Positions 50,431 through 61,078 of a stretch of 64,000 bases of DNA are shown piece after piece. The stretch comes from Pontibacter anaerobius (GTDB taxonomy: Bacteria; Bacteroidota; Bacteroidia; Cytophagales; Hymenobacteraceae): positions 62,001 through 126,000 of the forward strand of contig NZ_JAPFQO010000006.1 in assembly GCF_026241195.1 (NCBI RefSeq), in the 5' to 3' direction. Positions within the stretch are counted from its first letter, which is position 1, and each line of letters begins with the position of its first letter. The notes below the pieces were generated by a model. It saw nothing but the letters and a program-made list of their open reading frames with translations, searched no databases and was not told the origin of the DNA. The translations under genes were made by a program, and so were the position numbers.

Positions 50431-52519
50431 GAAGTCCATACTGATCAGGGTTAGACTGGTATTCCTGTTGGTGTGCCTGTTTGCATGCGCGATCGTGTAT
50501 AAGGTCGTGCATATTCAGTTTTTGAATGGCGATAAGTGGAAGAGCATCTCCAAGGAGCGCCGCATCTTTTACAAGCCAGTGCATGCTACCCGTGGCAACA
50601 TCCTCTCCGATAATGAGAGTATACTGGCCACCTCGCTGCCTTTTTACCGCGTGGCTTTCGACCCTACCGTGGCGAAGGCAGAGGTGTTTAACAGTGGGGT
50701 AGACTCGCTGGCGCTGCTCCTCTCGCGCTTTTATGGGGAGAAGTCAGAGGATTATTACCGCCGCAAGATCAAGAACGCGCGGCATTCCGGCAGAAGGTAT
50801 ATCCGTCTGCACAGCCGCCAGATCAATTACCAGGACAAGAAAATGATGTCCCGCTGGCCGATCTTCCGGGAGGGTAAAAACAGGGGAGGCGTGATTTTCG
50901 AGAAAGTAGAGAAACGCTTTAAGCCATTCGGTATACTAGCCGAGCGTACCATTGGCTTTATAAACGAAGATAAGAACGGGGCTGGCTTGGAGTATAGCTT
51001 CAACGGAAACCTGTCCGGAACAGACGGGGAAGCGCTTTTTGAGCGTATTGCCGGGGGCAGCAAGCCGATCTACGACGGCACCGAGGTAAAGCCGCAGCAC
51101 GGTTACGATATCAAGACCACGTTAGACATCAACCTGCAGGACGTAGCGGAAAATGCCCTATACAAGGCGCTTGAGAAAACAAATGCGGAGTACGGCACCG
51201 TGATCCTGATGGAGGTGAAGACTGGTGAGATCAAGGCACTGGCTAACCTGGGGAAAACCAAAGGCGGTTACATTGAGGATTATAACTATGCAGTTGGTAG
51301 CCAGGGGCGTACAGAGCCAGGCTCCACCTTTAAGCTAGCCTCGATGATGGCGCTTTTTGAGCACTCGCCGGAGGTTAACCTAACCGATACCATTGATACC
51401 GGGGATGGCCGCTACCGCATCAAAAACACCATCATGACGGATGCCAAGATCAACGGATACGGCAAACTGACGGTGCAGCAGGTGTTTGAGAAGTCATCCA
51501 ACATCGGGGTGGCCAAACTGATGGAAAAATATTTCGGCAATGAGCAGCAGGCTTATGTCGAGTACCTGAACAAATTCGGTTTAAACAGCACGCTTGGTTT
51601 CCAGATGGAGGGCGAGGCGAGGCCATACATGAAAGACCCGCAGGATAAGAACTGGTACGGCACAACGCTTACCTCCATGTCTATCGGGTACGAACTGAAG
51701 CTTTCGCCTTTGCAGACGCTGGCCTTTTACAATGCCGTGGCAAACAACGGGGTAAAGATCCAGCCAATCATTGTGAAGGAGATCCGCAAGGTGGATGAGG
51801 TGGTGCAATCGTTTGAGACACGCGTGCTGAACGAGAAGATTTGCTCAGACGAAACACTGAAAAAACTGAAAATCATGCTGGAGGGTGTAGTGGCGGAAGG
51901 CACCGCCAAGAACATCCTGAGCAGTGACTATAAAATAGCTGGCAAAACAGGTACAGCCCGAAAGGTAAAAGAGGGACGCTATGTGCGGGAATACTCCACC
52001 TCATTTGCGGGATACTTTCCGGCAGATAACCCGAAGTACAGCTGTATCGTGATCATTGATAGCCCGAGAGGTGTAAATGTGTATGGTGGCGATGTGGCGG
52101 CACCGGTGTTCAAGGAACTGGCTGATAAGGCATATGCACGTGACCTGGCCATGCACAAGCCGATGCAGGCCCGTGTGGTGCCAAACAAAGACAGCATGCC
52201 GGTGGCGAACGCAGGTAGTTTTGATGACCTGAAGATGATTTACAACAAGCTCGGTATCAGCACCCAAACCGCTAACGCAGAGGAAGACTGGGTAAAGGTT
52301 TCGGCCAAACGCCGCTCCCTGGAGTTTAAGGCCAACCCGGTGCTACAGGGCAAAGTGCCGGATGTGGTGGGAATGACCCTTCGGGACGCGCTGTTTATAC
52401 TTGGTAACCAGCACCTGGATGTAGACGTGCAGGGGATCGGGAAATCGGTTAAAAAACAGTCGATGGCGCCGGGAACAGATATTAACGAAGACAAAAAGAT
52501 AACAATTATACTTGGCTGA
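50420..52519 (+). CDS. ftsI: Division transpeptidase FtsI (PBP3) with a PASTA domain
   Basis: Septal peptidoglycan transpeptidase, 699 aa. N-terminal membrane anchor (about 8-28), PBP dimerisation domain (VHATRGNILSDN), transpeptidase motifs STFK (Ser302), SSN (about 359) and KTGT (Lys509), and a C-terminal PASTA domain (about 640-699, VPDVVGMTLRDALFIL). The PASTA domain, rare in proteobacterial FtsI, is usual in Bacteroidota and Gram-positives. Stop overlaps the murE start (TGATG). Confidence 0.95.
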   Translation: MSIKKSILIRVRLVFLLVCLFACAIVYKVVHIQFLNGDKWKSISKERRIFYKPVHATRGNILSDNESILATSLPFYRVAFDPTVAKAEVFNSGVDSLALLLSRFYGEKSEDYYRRKIKNARHSGRRYIRLHSRQINYQDKKMMSRWPIFREGKNRGGVIFEKVEKRFKPFGILAERTIGFINEDKNGAGLEYSFNGNLSGTDGEALFERIAGGSKPIYDGTEVKPQHGYDIKTTLDINLQDVAENALYKALEKTNAEYGTVILMEVKTGEIKALANLGKTKGGYIEDYNYAVGSQGRTEPGSTFKLASMMALFEHSPEVNLTDTIDTGDGRYRIKNTIMTDAKINGYGKLTVQQVFEKSSNIGVAKLMEKYFGNEQQAYVEYLNKFGLNSTLGFQMEGEARPYMKDPQDKNWYGTTLTSMSIGYELKLSPLQTLAFYNAVANNGVKIQPIIVKEIRKVDEVVQSFETRVLNEKICSDETLKKLKIMLEGVVAEGTAKNILSSDYKIAGKTGTARKVKEGRYVREYSTSFAGYFPADNPKYSCIVIIDSPRGVNVYGGDVAAPVFKELADKAYARDLAMHKPMQARVVPNKDSMPVANAGSFDDLKMIYNKLGISTQTANAEEDWVKVSAKRRSLEFKANPVLQGKVPDVVGMTLRDALFILGNQHLDVDVQGIGKSVKKQSMAPGTDINEDKKITIILG

Positions 52520-53982
52520 TGCAGGTACTGCAGAACATACTACAAAACGTTAACGTGCGCAGCACACACGGCACACTCGATGTGCCGGTGCAGGCCATCA
52601 CCTTCGACTCGCGACAGGTGCGGGATGGGGTGCTGTTTGTAGCGGTGCGCGGTGTGCAGGCAGATGGCCATGCTTTTATACAAAAAGCGGAGGAAGCCCA
52701 TGCAGCGGCAATCGTTTGCGAGGAGCTGCCACAGGAACTGCAGCCGGGCTTAACCTATGTGCAGGTAAAGGACTCGGCGGAGGCGCTGGGGCAAATGGCT
52801 TCTGCTTTCTACGGGCATCCTTCCAGGCAGCTGCAGCTTATTGGCGTGACCGGTACCAACGGTAAGACCACCTCGGTAACGCTGCTGCACAAGCTGTTCC
52901 GCGAACTGGGCTACCATGTAGGCATGATCTCCACGGTGCAAAACCAGATTGATGAGGAAGTAATCCCCTCAACCCATACAACACCGGATGCCGTGAAGCT
53001 GAACGAGCTGCTGGCGCAGATGGTAAAGGCTGGCTGCACGCATGCTTTTATGGAGGTAAGTTCTCATGCCATGGTGCAGCACCGGGTGGCGGGAATCACA
53101 TTTGCCGGGGGCGTATTTACAAATATTACTCACGATCACCTCGATTATCATGGGTCGTTTGAGGAGTATATCAAGGCTAAAAAGGCTTTCTTCGATATGT
53201 TGCCGAAAAATGCTTTTGCGCTTGTAAACGCAGACGATAAACGAGGCCAGGTAATGGTACAAAACACCAAAGCCAGCGTTCATTTTTATGCTTTACGCAA
53301 GGCAGTGGAGTTTAAAGCCCGCATTATAGATAATACTATTCAGGGATTGCACCTGGAAGTGGATGGCCACGAAATATGGGCTAAGCTCATCGGGTCTTTC
53401 AATGCCTATAACCTGCTGGCTGCGTACGGCGTGGCGGTGCTACAGGGCGAGGACCCGACAGAGGCGCTGACGGTGCTCTCCAGCCTGAGTTCTGCGGCCG
53501 GACGCTTCGATTATATCGTGTCTGATTCGCAAATAACTGGTATCGTGGATTATGCCCACACGCCAGATGCGCTCGAAAACGTGCTAAACACCATTCAGCA
53601 GATCCGGAACCCGAACCAGAAGGTGATTACGCTGGTGGGTTGCGGCGGAAACCGCGACGCGGCAAAGCGGCCTGTGATGGCTGACATTGCCTGCCGCCTG
53701 AGCGATAAAGTTATACTTACCTCGGATAATCCGCGCTTCGAAGAGCCGCAGGCAATATTGGAGGATATGCAGAAAGGCGTAAAACCCCTGGATTTTAAGA
53801 AAACGCTTTCGGTGCTGGACCGTAAGGAGGCCATTAAAACCGCCTGCATGCTGGCAGAGCCGAACGATATTATACTTGTAGCTGGCAAAGGGCACGAGAC
53901 CTACCAGGAGATCAAAGGCGTGAAGTATGACTTTGATGACAAACAGGTTTTAAGCGAAATGTTCCGGCAGCTCGGAAAATAA
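52519..53982 (+). CDS. murE: UDP-MurNAc-tripeptide synthetase MurE
   Basis: Adds the third stem-peptide residue to UDP-MurNAc-L-Ala-D-Glu. 487 aa with the Mur ligase P-loop VTGTNGKTTSVT (about 113-124), the EVSSHAM segment and the DNPRFEEP motif. The DNPR signature indicates meso-diaminopimelate, not lysine, as substrate, so the wall is of the mDAP type. Coupled to ftsI. Confidence 0.95.
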   Translation: MQVLQNILQNVNVRSTHGTLDVPVQAITFDSRQVRDGVLFVAVRGVQADGHAFIQKAEEAHAAAIVCEELPQELQPGLTYVQVKDSAEALGQMASAFYGHPSRQLQLIGVTGTNGKTTSVTLLHKLFRELGYHVGMISTVQNQIDEEVIPSTHTTPDAVKLNELLAQMVKAGCTHAFMEVSSHAMVQHRVAGITFAGGVFTNITHDHLDYHGSFEEYIKAKKAFFDMLPKNAFALVNADDKRGQVMVQNTKASVHFYALRKAVEFKARIIDNTIQGLHLEVDGHEIWAKLIGSFNAYNLLAAYGVAVLQGEDPTEALTVLSSLSSAAGRFDYIVSDSQITGIVDYAHTPDALENVLNTIQQIRNPNQKVITLVGCGGNRDAAKRPVMADIACRLSDKVILTSDNPRFEEPQAILEDMQKGVKPLDFKKTLSVLDRKEAIKTACMLAEPNDIILVAGKGHETYQEIKGVKYDFDDKQVLSEMFRQLGK

Positions 53983-54026
53983 AATATAGCCAAACGATCA
54001 ATTTTTAGCCAAAGGTAACCGAATAA

Positions 54027-55247
54027 ATGCTTTATCACCTTTTTACATACCTCGACCGTGAATTCGACTTTGTTGGGGCTGGCGTGTTCCAGTACATCTC
54101 CTTCCGGGCAGGTATGGCCACACTTGTATCGCTGCTGATCGCCATGATGTTCGGCGGTAAGCTGATTAAGGTGCTGCAGCGCAAGCAGGTTGGCGAGTCT
54201 ATCCGTGACCTGGGTCTGGAGGGGCAGATGGAGAAAAAGGGCACACCAACTATGGGCGGCCTCATCATTCTGCTGGCCATCCTGGTGCCGGTGCTGCTGT
54301 TTGCCCGCCTCGACAATGTGTATGTGCAGCTGATGATCGTGTCTACCGTGTGGCTGGGGATGATCGGCTTCCTGGACGACTACATCAAGGTATTTAAGAA
54401 GAACAAAGAAGGCCTGGCCGGTCGTTTCAAGATTCTCGGCCAAATCGGCCTTGGCCTGATCGTGGGGCTGACCTTATACTTTAACGACGATGTGGTGGTG
54501 CGCCAGTACATGTTTGCCGATGGCACCACCTCTGCCGTTAATGCCTCAGCAAAGTATGTGGATGTGCACAGTATGATCACCTCCATCCCGTTCCGCAAAA
54601 ACAACGAGCTGGACTACTGCAACCTGTTTTCATTTGCGGGGCCGCTGTTCGAAGGATGGTCTTGCTACCTCTACATCCCATTCGTAATCCTCGTGATCAC
54701 AGCGGTATCCAATGGGGCTAACATCACCGACGGAATCGACGGTCTGGCTGCAGGTACTTCCGCTATCATCGGTCTTACACTGGCCATCTTCGCGTGGGTA
54801 TCCGGTAACACCATCTTCGCTGATTACCTGGACATCATGTTCATCCCGAACTCCGGTGAGCTGGCTATTTTCTCCCTGGCCTTTGTAGGGGCCTGTGTGG
54901 GCTTCCTGTGGTACAACACCTACCCGGCGCAGGTGTTCATGGGTGACACGGGTAGCCTTGCCATCGGGGGTATCATTGCGGTGCTGGCCCTGATCGTACG
55001 AAAGGAATTGTTGATACCTATACTTTGCGGCATCTTCCTGATAGAGAATCTGTCGGTTATGCTGCAGGTGAGCTACTTTAAGTATACTAAAAAGAAGTAT
55101 GGCGAGGGCCGCCGCATCTTCAAGATGTCGCCGCTGCACCATCATTACCAGAAACTGGGCTACCACGAATCGAAGATCGTGGGCCGCTTCTGGATCGTGG
55201 GCATCATGCTCGCCATCCTGACGCTGGCAACACTGAAACTGAGATAG
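54027..55247 (+). CDS. mraY: Phospho-MurNAc-pentapeptide transferase MraY
   Basis: Forms lipid I on the cytoplasmic membrane. 406 aa, about ten membrane segments, with the family motifs KKGTPTMGG (about 71-79), the Asp pair GFLDDYIKV (about 114-122), the [14 protein letters not shown] segment and [11 protein letters not shown] with the following [10 protein letters not shown] near the C-terminus. A loop of about 50 residues after the third motif region ([20 protein letters not shown]) is longer than in E. coli MraY (360 aa). Confidence 0.95.
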   Translation: MLYHLFTYLDREFDFVGAGVFQYISFRAGMATLVSLLIAMMFGGKLIKVLQRKQVGESIRDLGLEGQMEKKGTPTMGGLIILLAILVPVLLFARLDNVYVQLMIVSTVWLGMIGFLDDYIKVFKKNKEGLAGRFKILGQIGLGLIVGLTLYFNDDVVVRQYMFADGTTSAVNASAKYVDVHSMITSIPFRKNNELDYCNLFSFAGPLFEGWSCYLYIPFVILVITAVSNGANITDGIDGLAAGTSAIIGLTLAIFAWVSGNTIFADYLDIMFIPNSGELAIFSLAFVGACVGFLWYNTYPAQVFMGDTGSLAIGGIIAVLALIVRKELLIPILCGIFLIENLSVMLQVSYFKYTKKKYGEGRRIFKMSPLHHHYQKLGYHESKIVGRFWIVGIMLAILTLATLKLR

Positions 55248-55278
55248 GTTCTTACAAACAGAATACGAATAACCAACT

Positions 55279-56622
55279 ATGAAGATAGCGATACTAGGAG
55301 CGGGAGAAAGCGGAGTAGGAGCGGCTTTGCTGGCCAAGGCAAAGGGGCTGGAGGTATTCGTGTCTGATAAAGGGCAGATTAAGGAGCAGTACAAAGCCAA
55401 GCTGGCCACGGCTGCCATTCCATTTGAAGAAGGAAACCATACTTTAGAAACCATACTCCATGCTGACGAAATCATTAAAAGTCCTGGCATTCCTGATAAA
55501 GCTGCAGTCATACAAGAAGCAACCAAGAAACAGATACCTGTAATATCTGAGATTGAGTTTGCCGGCAGGTACACCGATGCCAAGTTCATCTGCATTACGG
55601 GCACCAACGGCAAAACTACAACCACGCTGCTCACTTACCACCTGCTTAAAAATGCAGGCATAAACGTAGGGCTGGCGGGTAACATCGGGGAAAGCCTGGC
55701 CGAAAAGGTGATTGATAACAAGCACGACTATTACGTGGTGGAGCTGAGCAGTTTTCAGCTGGACGACATGTACCAGTTCAAGGCGCACATCGCAGTGCTC
55801 ACCAACATCACCCCCGACCACCTCGACCGCTACGAGTACAGCATAGAGAAGTATGCGGCCTCAAAGCTGCGCGTGGCTCAGAACATGACGGGAGCCGACT
55901 TCTTCCTGTTCAATGCCGATGACGAGAACATCAGGAAGTCGTTTGACTCCGCCAGCTTTGGCGGAACTACAGTTCCTTTCTCGCTGAAAGGGGCTGAGGG
56001 CGCCAAAGTATACTTTGAGGACAGCAATATAAAAGTAACAGCTAAGTTCTACGAGGGAACGGTGGATACGGCAAAGTCAGGACTGATCGGCAAGCACAAC
56101 CAGTACAACACCATGGCAGCAGTGGCCGTGGCCAAACTGATGGGTGTGGCTGATAACGAGATTGAGGCAGGGCTGGAGACTTTTGAGAACGCAGAGCACA
56201 GGCTGCAACTGGTGGGTATAGCGAAAGAAGTAAGCTACATCAACGACTCCAAAGCCACCAACGTGGAAGCGGTGTGGTACGCTTTGGAAGGTATAAAGCA
56301 GCCCATCATCTGGATTGCTGGCGGCGTGGACAAAGGAAACGATTACAGCACCCTGACAGAACTAGCCCGGGAAAAGGTGAAGGTGCTGGTTTGCCTGGGC
56401 AAGGATAACGAGAAACTGAAGGAGGCGTTCGGCCGTGTGGTGCCGATCATCGCCGAGACAACATCTATAGAGTATGCCGTGCGCCTGAGCCGTTCACTGG
56501 CAACGCCCGGAGATGTGGTGCTGCTGTCGCCGGCATGCGCCAGTTTCGATCTGTTTGACAATTACGAACACCGGGGACAGCGCTTTAAAGAGGCTGTGGA
56601 GAAGATAGTGCTGAAGAAATAA
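55279..56622 (+). CDS. murD: UDP-MurNAc-L-alanine:D-glutamate ligase MurD
   Basis: Adds D-glutamate to UDP-MurNAc-L-Ala. 447 aa: N-terminal Rossmann ILGAGESGVGAALLAKAKG, P-loop ITGTNGKTTTTLL (about 112-124), central motif VVELSSFQLDDMY and the C-terminal AEHRLQLVGI and NDSKATNVEAVWYAL. It lies 31 bases after mraY and 22 before ftsW. Confidence 0.95.
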   Translation: MKIAILGAGESGVGAALLAKAKGLEVFVSDKGQIKEQYKAKLATAAIPFEEGNHTLETILHADEIIKSPGIPDKAAVIQEATKKQIPVISEIEFAGRYTDAKFICITGTNGKTTTTLLTYHLLKNAGINVGLAGNIGESLAEKVIDNKHDYYVVELSSFQLDDMYQFKAHIAVLTNITPDHLDRYEYSIEKYAASKLRVAQNMTGADFFLFNADDENIRKSFDSASFGGTTVPFSLKGAEGAKVYFEDSNIKVTAKFYEGTVDTAKSGLIGKHNQYNTMAAVAVAKLMGVADNEIEAGLETFENAEHRLQLVGIAKEVSYINDSKATNVEAVWYALEGIKQPIIWIAGGVDKGNDYSTLTELAREKVKVLVCLGKDNEKLKEAFGRVVPIIAETTSIEYAVRLSRSLATPGDVVLLSPACASFDLFDNYEHRGQRFKEAVEKIVLKK

Positions 56623-56644
56623 CGAAAAGTATTAAGCCAAAGGT

Positions 56645-57808
56645 ATGGTAAAGCAGTGGTTACAGAAAAACCTGAAGGGAGACTCGGTGCTGTGGGGCAT
56701 CGTGATCGCGTTCTCGCTCATTAGCGTGGCCGTGGTTTACTCTGCCACAGGTACACTGGCTTACAAGAAAATGGAGGGAAATACAGAGTACTTCCTTTTC
56801 AAGCATACTTTCCTGATCCTGGTGGGGTTGGCCTTCATGTGGATGGCCCACAAGATACCTTACCGCTTTTACTCAAAGCTGTCGCTGGTTGCGTTAGTTG
56901 TTTCAGCTCCGCTTTTGATCATCACCTACTTCTACGGTTCCAATATCAACGATGCATCCCGCTGGATCACAATCCCGGTTATCAACCAGACGTTCCAGCC
57001 TTCGGATTTGGCAAAATTGGCCCTGATCTCCTACCTGGCCAGCATGCTGTCCAAAAAGCAGCAGTTCCTAGATGATTGGAAATCCACTTTGCTGCCCATG
57101 CTAGGCTGGACGGTGGCTATCTGTGGCTTGATCGCGATGACGAACACATCAACGGCAGTGCTGCTTTTTGCTACCTGCATGTTGCTGATGTTCATTGGAC
57201 GTGTGCCGGTAAAGTACCTGGCCATTGTGGTGCTCACAGGTGTGCTAGTAGGAGGTGCAGGTCTGGCAGCCGGGCAGCGTATGGGCACAGCCATTAGCCG
57301 TGTGCAGGATTTCATGGACCCGAATGAGGTGCCGTTTCAGCTGGAGCAGTCTTACATTGCCATTGCAACCGGTGGTGTAGTGGGCAAAGGCCCTGGCAAC
57401 AGCGATCAGCGCGACATCCTGCCGCATCCATATTCGGACTTTATCTATGCGATCATCCTGGAGGAGTACGGTTTGCTGGGTGGTGTATTTGTTTTGTTCT
57501 TGTACCTGGCGCTGCTTTACCGCGGTTTGGTTACAGTTAACAAAAGTGAAGGGGCCTTCGCCGGACTTCTCTCTGCAGGACTTAGCTTTAGCCTGGTGCT
57601 GCAGGGTATGATCAATATGGCCGTAGCCGTTGGGCTGGGTCCGATCACAGGTCTTCCGCTGCCGCTGCTAAGTATGGGGGGCACCTCCCTGATCTTCACC
57701 GGTATTTCCATCGGAATTATACTTAGCGTGAGCCGCCAGGATATAAATGAAGAGCGTGCCATGGGCGCGGCAGTTAAATCACCTTTAAAAGCTTCGGTAA
57801 ATGCCTAA
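56645..57808 (+). CDS. ftsW: Septal glycosyltransferase FtsW
   Basis: SEDS-family polymerase that works with FtsI. 387 aa, ten predicted membrane segments; SEDS signatures DASRWITI, QPSDLAKLALISYLA and GPITGLPLPLLSMGGTSL. The gene overlaps murG by 8 bases. Confidence 0.94.
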   Translation: MVKQWLQKNLKGDSVLWGIVIAFSLISVAVVYSATGTLAYKKMEGNTEYFLFKHTFLILVGLAFMWMAHKIPYRFYSKLSLVALVVSAPLLIITYFYGSNINDASRWITIPVINQTFQPSDLAKLALISYLASMLSKKQQFLDDWKSTLLPMLGWTVAICGLIAMTNTSTAVLLFATCMLLMFIGRVPVKYLAIVVLTGVLVGGAGLAAGQRMGTAISRVQDFMDPNEVPFQLEQSYIAIATGGVVGKGPGNSDQRDILPHPYSDFIYAIILEEYGLLGGVFVLFLYLALLYRGLVTVNKSEGAFAGLLSAGLSFSLVLQGMINMAVAVGLGPITGLPLPLLSMGGTSLIFTGISIGIILSVSRQDINEERAMGAAVKSPLKASVNA

Positions 57809-58913
57809 GCAGGGAAGACCATATCGCGTGATCATCAGCGGCGGCGGTACCGGCGGGCATATTTACCCAGCTGTGGCCATCGCTAACCAACTACGGGCGG
57901 TTAACCCGGAGGCTGAGATACTTTTTGTGGGAGCGCAGGGGCGCATGGAAATGATGCGAGTGCCGGAGGCCGGATACAAAATTGTTGGATTGTGGATCAG
58001 TGGTCTACAGCGCCGCCTCACGCTCGATAACTTGTCGTTTCCGCTGAAGGTTTGGAAGAGTGTGCGCGCCTCGCATAAGATTATAAAAGACTTCAAGCCT
58101 GATGCCGTGGTAGGCGTGGGTGGTTATGCCAGTGGCTCCTTGTTATATGCGGCTACATCGCAGGGAATACCGGCGCTGATACAGGAACAGAATTCCTACG
58201 CAGGCATCACGAATAAATTACTTGCCAAACGTGTGCAGAAGGTATGTGTGGCCTACCCGAACATGGAAGCCTTCTTTCCGGCTGATAAGATTGTGCTGAC
58301 CGGAAACCCGGTACGTTCCGACATCATGAACCTGCAGGGCAAGCGCGAGGAGGCATTGCAGCATTTCGGGCTAAACCCGGAGAAGAAAACAATACTGGTG
58401 ATTGGCGGAAGCCTTGGGGCCAGAACCATTAACAAAAGTATAGCCGCTAACCTGCAGAGCATAGCCGATGCCGGTTACCAATTAATCTGGCAAACAGGAA
58501 AGGCTTTTTACCCGCGGGCGCAGGAACTGGAGGAAAAGTATAAAACGGAGGGTATCCGTGCCCTGGACTTTATCAAGCGCATGGATCTGGCTTATGCCGC
58601 CGCTGATGTAGTTATCTCAAGAGCAGGTGCTTTGTCTATTTCGGAGCTTTGCCTGGCCGGGAAACCCGCCGTGCTGGTGCCATCGCCAAATGTGGCCGAA
58701 GACCACCAGACAAAAAATGCCATGGCGCTGGTGCAGCAGGAGGCAGCACTGCTGGTGCGCGACGCGGAATCCATGGAAAAACTGGTGCCGACTGCGCTGG
58801 AATTATTGAAAGACGAAAAGGAGCAGCAACGACTGCACCAGAATATACTCAAGATGGCACGCCCTAACGCGGCGACTGATATTGTAAACGAACTTGTAAA
58901 ACTGATCAAGTGA
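57801..58913 (+). CDS. murG: UDP-GlcNAc:lipid I transferase MurG
   Basis: Converts lipid I to lipid II at the inner face of the membrane. 370 aa with the G-loop SGGGTGGHIYPAVAIA (about 13-28), GGYASGSLLYAA, the second G-loop GGSLGARTIN (about 200-209) and the UDP-GlcNAc signature RAGALSISEL. GTGA overlap with murC indicates coupling. Confidence 0.95.
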   Translation: MPKQGRPYRVIISGGGTGGHIYPAVAIANQLRAVNPEAEILFVGAQGRMEMMRVPEAGYKIVGLWISGLQRRLTLDNLSFPLKVWKSVRASHKIIKDFKPDAVVGVGGYASGSLLYAATSQGIPALIQEQNSYAGITNKLLAKRVQKVCVAYPNMEAFFPADKIVLTGNPVRSDIMNLQGKREEALQHFGLNPEKKTILVIGGSLGARTINKSIAANLQSIADAGYQLIWQTGKAFYPRAQELEEKYKTEGIRALDFIKRMDLAYAAADVVISRAGALSISELCLAGKPAVLVPSPNVAEDHQTKNAMALVQQEAALLVRDAESMEKLVPTALELLKDEKEQQRLHQNILKMARPNAATDIVNELVKLIK

Positions 58914-60319
58914 AACTGGAGGACTACAGCTATATCTACTTCCTCGGCATTGGCGGCATCGGCATGAGTGCCATTGCCCGCTGGTTCAGCGCCAAAGGCT
59001 ATCCGGTGTGGGGGTACGACAAAACCCTCACCGCGCTTACCGAGGCACTGGAGCAGGAGGGGATAGCTGTCCACTATGAGGACGATGTGGCGCACCTGCC
59101 GCAGGAAATCCTTCAGCATAAAGACCAGACGCTGGTGGTACTTACCCCGGCCATACCTGCCGACCATACAGAGTGGGCCTACCTGAAAGAGCAAGGCTAC
59201 ACTATCAGAAAGCGATCAGAGGTGCTGGGCATCATTACGTCTGCTGCCTATACTGTGGCCGTAGCGGGTACCCATGGCAAGACCACCACCTCCAGCATTG
59301 TAGCGCACCTGCTGCACCATGCCGGCGTGGACTGCTCGGCCTTTCTGGGCGGTATTGCCACTAACCTCAACTCAAACCTGCTTATTGGCAGAGGAGAGGT
59401 AGAAAAAGAGGTGATCGTGGTGGAGGCAGATGAGTACGACCGGTCTTTCCTGACGCTGTTTCCGGATATTGCAATCGTAACTTCCGCAGACCCAGACCAT
59501 TTGGATATATATGGCGACAGGGAGGAACTGATCCGTACTTTCCAGAGGTTCATTAGCCAGGTAAAGCCGGGTGGCTACCTGTTTATTCATGAGGCTACCG
59601 ACCCGCGTTTGACGGACATGGTGCAGGAGGGCGTGCAGGTGTACAAGTATAGCTTGAACAGTGGCGAGGCGCATGTGCAGAACCTGCAGGTAAACGGGCG
59701 TTGGTTTGAGTTTGGTGTGGTGGGCCCCTTCGGAAACTTGGATGGCTTAAAGTTGGGAGTGCCTGGTTTTCACAATACCGAAAATACGTTGGCTGCCATA
59801 CTTGCCGCACAGGCGCTGCAGGTTTCCGGCCAAAGTATAAAGGCGGGCGTGGAGGCATTTGCCGGTGTAAAACGCCGGTTTGAGTTTGTGTTTGAAGGCA
59901 AGGGGAAAGTATACATCGATGATTACGCGCACCATCCGAAGGAGATCGATGCGTTTATGAGTTCATTACGAGCACTTTACCCAAACAAGAAAATAAAAGT
60001 GATATTTCAGCCGCACCTGTTTACGCGCACGCGCGACTTTGCAGAGGAGTTTGCAGAGAGCCTGAGTAAGGCCGATGAACTGGTGCTGCTCGACATATAT
60101 CCGGCACGCGAAAAACCGCTGCCTGGCATTACCTCAGACATCATTCTGGAGCGGGTGACAAGCCCTGTGAAAGAGTTGATGCATAAGGAGAAAGTTGTGG
60201 GAAATCTGCTTAAAAATGGCGATTTTGACGTTCTGGCTACTGTTGGTGCCGGCGACATTGACACGTTAGTTAAGCCTATCAGAAATTTTTTAGAAAATAA
60301 CGGGTATGGGCTTGAATAG
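58910..60319 (+). CDS. murC: UDP-MurNAc-L-alanine ligase MurC
   Basis: First Mur ligase, joining L-Ala to UDP-MurNAc. 469 aa from GTG 58910: N-terminal FLGIGGIGMSAIARWF, P-loop VAGTHGKTTTSSI (about 118-130), VVEADEYDRSF and DDYAHHPKEI. It overlaps murG by 4 bases and ftsQ by 14. Confidence 0.95.
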   Translation: MKLEDYSYIYFLGIGGIGMSAIARWFSAKGYPVWGYDKTLTALTEALEQEGIAVHYEDDVAHLPQEILQHKDQTLVVLTPAIPADHTEWAYLKEQGYTIRKRSEVLGIITSAAYTVAVAGTHGKTTTSSIVAHLLHHAGVDCSAFLGGIATNLNSNLLIGRGEVEKEVIVVEADEYDRSFLTLFPDIAIVTSADPDHLDIYGDREELIRTFQRFISQVKPGGYLFIHEATDPRLTDMVQEGVQVYKYSLNSGEAHVQNLQVNGRWFEFGVVGPFGNLDGLKLGVPGFHNTENTLAAILAAQALQVSGQSIKAGVEAFAGVKRRFEFVFEGKGKVYIDDYAHHPKEIDAFMSSLRALYPNKKIKVIFQPHLFTRTRDFAEEFAESLSKADELVLLDIYPAREKPLPGITSDIILERVTSPVKELMHKEKVVGNLLKNGDFDVLATVGAGDIDTLVKPIRNFLENNGYGLE

Positions 60320-61067
60320 TAGAATAAAATCTTTAATTTTTGCAGGTTGTAGCATCGTATCGATTGGTGCCATTGCAGGTTTCGCGTCTTCTAGACAAAA
60401 TGAAAAAATCTGTAAAAAAGTGTCAATAAAAATTGATAATGAGTACAACAATTACTTTATTGGGGATAAGGAAGTTCGGGGTTTGCTAACACGGGAAGGT
60501 GAGCGAAAACTCGAAGGCCTTTCAAACCAGCACATCGACCTGAAAAACCTTGAAAAACGCATTGAATCGCATAAATTTGTGAAAGATGCGGAGGTCTACA
60601 GAGGGTTAGATGGCAACATCCAGGTATTTGTAAAACAGAACAGGCCTATTGCTAGAATTATACGATCAGATCAGGATGTATACATCGATGCAGAGGGGAA
60701 CATTCTCCCCCTCTCCGACAGATACACAGCACGTGTAATCCCAATAACCAAGTCAGCTCTTATAAAGCCAACTGACCAAGGATTCTTTAAAGATTCTTTA
60801 GGCCACTCTTACCTTGCTCTACTCCAGTTCATCGAGGACGACGAGTTTTGGAAGGCACAGCTTGCCCAGATGCATATAGACGGCAAAGGCAAGGTATCTT
60901 TTCTGCCACAGGTGGGCGAGCACACGATTGAGTTCGGCAAGCCGGTACAGGTAGAGGAGAAGTTTAAAAAGTTAGCCATTCTCTATAAAGAGGTGCTGCC
61001 AACCATGGGATGGGAGCGCTACAAGAGGGTTAACGTTGAGTATGAAGATCAGATTATTTGCGAATAA
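60306..61067 (+). CDS. ftsQ: Cell division protein FtsQ
   Basis: 253-aa bitopic divisome protein. Short cytoplasmic tail, one membrane segment (about 9-25), then POTRA-like and beta domains (VSIKIDNEYNNYFIGDKEV, LEKRIESHKFVKDAEVYRGL) with the family pattern of preventing premature septation through FtsBL contact. The first part of the gene is more AT-rich than its neighbours. Position between murC and ftsA is diagnostic. ftsB is not in the cluster. Confidence 0.9.
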   Translation: MGLNSRIKSLIFAGCSIVSIGAIAGFASSRQNEKICKKVSIKIDNEYNNYFIGDKEVRGLLTREGERKLEGLSNQHIDLKNLEKRIESHKFVKDAEVYRGLDGNIQVFVKQNRPIARIIRSDQDVYIDAEGNILPLSDRYTARVIPITKSALIKPTDQGFFKDSLGHSYLALLQFIEDDEFWKAQLAQMHIDGKGKVSFLPQVGEHTIEFGKPVQVEEKFKKLAILYKEVLPTMGWERYKRVNVEYEDQIICE

Positions 61068-61078
61068 CAGACATAGAT

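Noticed and set aside
54630..55634. 334-codon antisense frame across mraY and murD
   Set aside because: Overlaps two secure genes and carries no recognisable motif.
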